From NCBI GenBank assembly GCA_964430275.1, contig CAYSGF010000037.1:1-6186 (forward strand): 6,186 bases of DNA, written 5' to 3'. The notes beneath the pieces are model-generated. The model worked only from the letters and a program-made list of their open reading frames with translations. It ran no database searches and had not been told where the DNA came from. The translations under genes were made by a program, and so were the position numbers. Positions 6,168 through 6,186 of the stretch are shown here, in pieces; within the stretch, counting starts at the first letter, position 1; each line of letters begins with the position of its first letter. Origin of the DNA: DASTYK01 sp964430275. GTDB taxonomy: Bacteria > Gemmatimonadota > Gemmatimonadetes > Longimicrobiales > RSA9.

Positions 6168-6186
6168 GGATTCCGGATTCCGGATT
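6168..6186. repeat. Heptamer tandem repeat GGATTCC (2.7 copies, runs off the window)
   Basis: GGATTCC at 6168-6174 is followed directly by GGATTCC at 6175-6181 and GGATT at 6182-6186, where the window ends. The array starts 16 bases after the stop of the last gene. True copy number is unknown because the window is cut. It may be a short tandem repeat of the heptanucleotide type or the start of an intergenic element. Confidence 0.6.

Noticed and set aside
6160..6186. Possible start of a new gene at ATG 6160 before the heptamer repeat
   Set aside because: The G-run is directly against the ATG with no spacing, and only nine codons are visible, most of them within the tandem repeat.

Overview
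The window is a GC-rich bacterial segment with densely packed genes, all on the + strand. It holds the 3' end of an ATP-dependent helicase gene (hrpB), then three complete genes in a row for exported proteins built almost entirely of beta-propeller repeats. The high GC, the Ala-rich signal peptide ending in AGA-Q, and FG-GAP/choice-of-anchor B, YncE-like and VCBS-type proteins side by side suggest a didermic, protein-secreting bacterium. Gemmatimonadota is my best guess, from general resemblance only; no rRNA or other phylogenetic marker is present.

Layout: 1-462 is the C-terminal 153 codons of hrpB. 463-685 is a 223-base intergenic region with two hairpins just after hrpB, a possible -10 element, a perfect GC inverted repeat and a 9-bp direct repeat; I read it as the end of the hrpB transcript and the leader of the next unit. 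686-3085 encodes a 799-residue secreted protein with seven FG-GAP_2 repeats fused to a choice-of-anchor B (LVIVD-type) domain. 3086-3144 is a 59-base gap dominated by a very GC-rich hairpin. 3145-4299 encodes a 384-residue lipoprotein of the YncE/YVTN propeller type. 4296-6152 overlaps it by four bases (GTGA) and encodes a 618-residue lipoprotein with ten DxDGDG-type calcium loops (FG-GAP/VCBS). The last 34 bases are intergenic and end in a GGATTCC heptamer repeat that runs off the edge.

The three propeller genes look like one transcription unit, perhaps with partial termination or a pause between the first and second. All three products should leave the cytoplasm: one by a Sec signal peptide cleaved at AxA, two as lipoproteins. 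None has a recognisable enzyme domain. The plausible shared role is a cell-surface or periplasmic assembly for binding a ligand, metal or partner, but its substrate cannot be read from the sequence. The choice-of-anchor B protein and the YncE-like protein both carry repeated His motifs, and the third protein is rich in predicted calcium loops, so metal binding is the commonest theme. I see no mobile element, CRISPR array, tRNA or rRNA.
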